Of a DNA stretch of 15,122 nt, positions 14,132-15,122 are shown one piece after another. The stretch's first letter is position 1. The number at the start of each line of letters is the position of its first letter. Origin of the DNA: an uncultured Oscillospiraceae bacterium (lineage in GTDB: Bacteria; Bacillota; Clostridia; Oscillospirales; Ruminococcaceae); assembly GCA_900543295.1 (NCBI GenBank), contig UQQY01000036.1, positions 1 through 15,122 of the forward strand, in the 5' to 3' direction. Both the position numbers and the translations under genes were made by a program. The notes under the pieces are model-generated. The model was not told the origin of the DNA and ran no database searches. It worked only from the letters and a program-made list of their open reading frames with translations.

Positions 14132-14323
14132 TTATTTCATCATATAGGAGGCGTTTTCAATCACGCCGCCCACGGCGCGGAGCGCTTTTCCCGCATTTTT
14201 TTTGATCATGGACGCGGTTTTCTTTTTAGAGCTGCCCGCCATCATGTAGGCGGCGGTTCCGACAACCGCGCCTGTCACAAGACCTTTTGCAACAGCGCCG
14301 GCAATCTGATGATTGTGCTTCAT
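14132..14323 (-). CDS. Small glycine-zipper protein, unknown function
   Basis: A 63-residue protein that I do not recognise. Residues 7-30 form a hydrophobic, small-residue helix with a glycine zipper, G14-x3-G18-x3-G22 (IAGAVAKGLVTGAVVGTAAY), which suggests a membrane-inserted or self-associating helix. It is followed by a basic patch SSKKK (31-35) and a cationic, probably amphipathic helix, MIKKNAGKALRAVGGVIENA (39-58). It has no signal cleavage site and no cysteine. AGGAAGGA four bases before ATG, together with a TATACT -10 candidate about 30 bases upstream, argues that it is really expressed. It converges on citrate synthase. Possible roles are a membrane-stress or envelope-associated small protein; a toxin-like or bacteriocin-like role is conceivable but unsupported by neighbours. 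Confidence 0.72.
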   Translation of the reverse strand: MKHNHQIAGAVAKGLVTGAVVGTAAYMMAGSSKKKTASMIKKNAGKALRAVGGVIENASYMMK

Positions 14324-14348
14324 ATAATCCTTCCTTTCTGCTTTTTAT

Positions 14349-14354
14349 AGGCAT
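14349..14354 (-). promoter_or_regulatory. Candidate -10 element of the microprotein gene
   Basis: TATACT on the minus strand lies 25 bases before the ATG of the 63-residue protein. No convincing -35 box lies at the right distance because the upstream bases are a run of eight Ts. A second candidate, TATAAA, is 11 bases further downstream and too close to the ribosome binding site. Confidence 0.35.
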
Positions 14355-14438
14355 AGTATAACCGGAAAAAAAACAATCATTATCTGCGAAATTCATAATC
14401 GGCGTTCTTTTTTGCCATTCAAGAATATACAAAACGCC

Positions 14439-14569
14439 AAAACGCAAATTTTGAGAGAAAAAGCCGCCGTTTTTTGCTGTACAGACTGGATGGATATGAT
14501 AAAATAAAAGCAGTCGCTTTTATGCGAAACCTACAAAAGGAAAAAATTAAATTGCGAAATTTGCGTTTT
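14439..14569. repeat. 13-bp inverted repeat in the divergent region before the pyridoxal kinase gene
   Basis: AAAACGCAAATTT at 14439-14451 is matched exactly in inverse orientation by AAATTTGCGTTTT at 14557-14569, 105 bases apart. The right copy is preceded by the near-direct repeat AAATTGCG (14549-14556) and touches the -35 box of the kinase promoter. The 317-base interval 14324-14640 has no gene; it also contains an 8-bp perfect hairpin, ATAAAAGC/GCTTTTAT, at 14504-14523. These could be operators. Confidence 0.45.
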
Positions 14570-14597
14570 TGCATCTTCGCAGCGCTTTCGTTATACT
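14569..14597 (+). promoter_or_regulatory. Sigma-A promoter of the pyridoxal/pyridoxamine kinase gene
   Basis: TTGCAT (14569-14574), a 17-base spacer and TATACT (14592-14597). The transcript would start near 14604 and its leader carries the AGAGGAGG ribosome binding site. A hairpin GAGAGC/GCTCTC (14598-14603 with 14611-14616) straddles the predicted start. Confidence 0.78.
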
Positions 14598-14640
14598 GAG
14601 AGCCAGAAAAGCTCTCTGTATCATAGCAGAGGAGGTTTTT

Positions 14641-15122
14641 ATGAAAAACGCGGTTAAAAGCGTGGCGGCAATTCACGATTTATCGGGATACGGCCGCTGC
14701 TCCCTTTCCGTCATTTCACCGGTTCTTTCCGTTATGGGGATTCAGTCGGTCGCCGTGCCGACTGCGGTGCTCTCCACACACACGGGCGGTTTCGGCGACG
14801 TGGTGATGCAGGATCTCACCTCCTACATTCCGCAGGTGCTTTCTCACTACCGGCGCATTGGCCTGTCGTTTGACTGTGTGTATACCGGCTTTTTGGGCTC
14901 CAAAGAGCAGATCGAGCACTGCCTGCAATTTATCGAGGCGTATCCGGACGCGCTGATTGTGGTTGATCCCGTCATGGGCGACAACGGCCGCACATACCGG
15001 ACGTATACCAGACAGATGTGCACGTCGCTGGTTGGCCTTGTGCAGGCGGCGGATTTGATTACGCCGAATAAGACGGAGATGTATCTTTTGCTGGGAAAGC
15101 CCTTTGATCCGGCGCCGCTTAC
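14641..15122 (+). CDS. Pyridoxal/pyridoxamine kinase, N-terminal part (runs off the window edge)
   Basis: PfkB/ribokinase-superfamily kinase of the PdxK/PdxY group, which phosphorylates pyridoxal, pyridoxamine or pyridoxine in vitamin B6 salvage. Some 160 codons are visible. Evidence: VAAIHDLSGYGRCSLSV (8-24), the substrate-site region PTAVLSTHTGGFGD (40-53), YTGFLGSKEQ (81-90), VVDPVMGDNGRTY (107-119), typical of the B6 and ThiD kinases, and LITPNKTEMYLLLGKP (139-154). The GxGD catalytic motif would lie beyond the window. The ATG has AGAGGAGG 5-6 bases upstream. Pyridoxal kinase is favoured over hydroxymethylpyrimidine kinase by the N-terminal HDLSGYGR and the STHTGGF segment, but substrate choice is not certain. 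Confidence 0.92.
   Translation, partial: MKNAVKSVAAIHDLSGYGRCSLSVISPVLSVMGIQSVAVPTAVLSTHTGGFGDVVMQDLTSYIPQVLSHYRRIGLSFDCVYTGFLGSKEQIEHCLQFIEAYPDALIVVDPVMGDNGRTYRTYTRQMCTSLVGLVQAADLITPNKTEMYLLLGKPFDPAPL

Noticed and set aside
1..15122. Mobile elements, CRISPR arrays, tRNA or rRNA genes, prophage or defence genes
   Set aside because: None found: no transposase or integrase, no regular spaced repeats and no cloverleaf with a CCA end were recognised on reading both strands.

Overview
This window reads as ordinary chromosomal DNA of a Gram-positive, probably spore-forming member of Clostridia. An Oscillospiraceae/Ruminococcaceae-like origin is my inference from gene content, moderate-to-high GC and family resemblance; no rRNA is present to prove it. 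Supporting signs are very strong AGGAGG-type ribosome binding sites, a T-box leader, a SpoIID-like protein, a monoderm-style lipoprotein/two-component set and a recA-recX-rimO-pgsA run. I see no mobile element, CRISPR array, tRNA or rRNA.

Layout. (a) 1-1300, minus strand: a cysteine unit. A sigma-A promoter lies just past the pgsA stop codon and drives a T-box leader with a TGC (Cys) specifier candidate and a strong terminator. It is followed by cysE (serine acetyltransferase) and cysS (Cys-tRNA synthetase, cut by the window edge), which overlap by 4 bases. Uncharged tRNA-Cys would thus turn on both cysteine synthesis and its charging. (b) 1308-5100, minus strand: recA, recX, rimO and pgsA, tightly packed, with recA and recX sharing a TAATG junction. 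(c) 5185-5949: a flavin-reductase-family gene with its own promoter hidden inside the 3' end of prmC. (d) 5869-11340, minus strand: an apparent five-gene transcription unit. It runs from an extended -10 promoter through a lipoprotein of unknown function, an OmpR-type response regulator, a HAMP sensor kinase, a DUF1385 membrane protein and prmC, to a terminator that overlaps the prmC stop codon. (e) 11449-12486, minus strand: a secreted SpoIID/LytB-type protein with its own terminator. (f) 12616-14117, plus strand: a citrate synthase with promoter and terminator, divergent from the spoIID-like gene. (g) 14132-14323, minus strand: a 63-residue glycine-zipper microprotein. (h) 14569 to the end, plus strand: a pyridoxal/pyridoxamine kinase, cut by the window edge.

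Most of the window is housekeeping. The parts that deserve attention are the unit in (d), which ties an uncharacterised, possibly beta-propeller lipoprotein and a two-component system to DUF1385 and the release-factor methylase; the nested promoter and overlapping hairpins before the flavin reductase; the Cys T-box; and the glycine-zipper microprotein. None of these is proven to be a new system from sequence alone.
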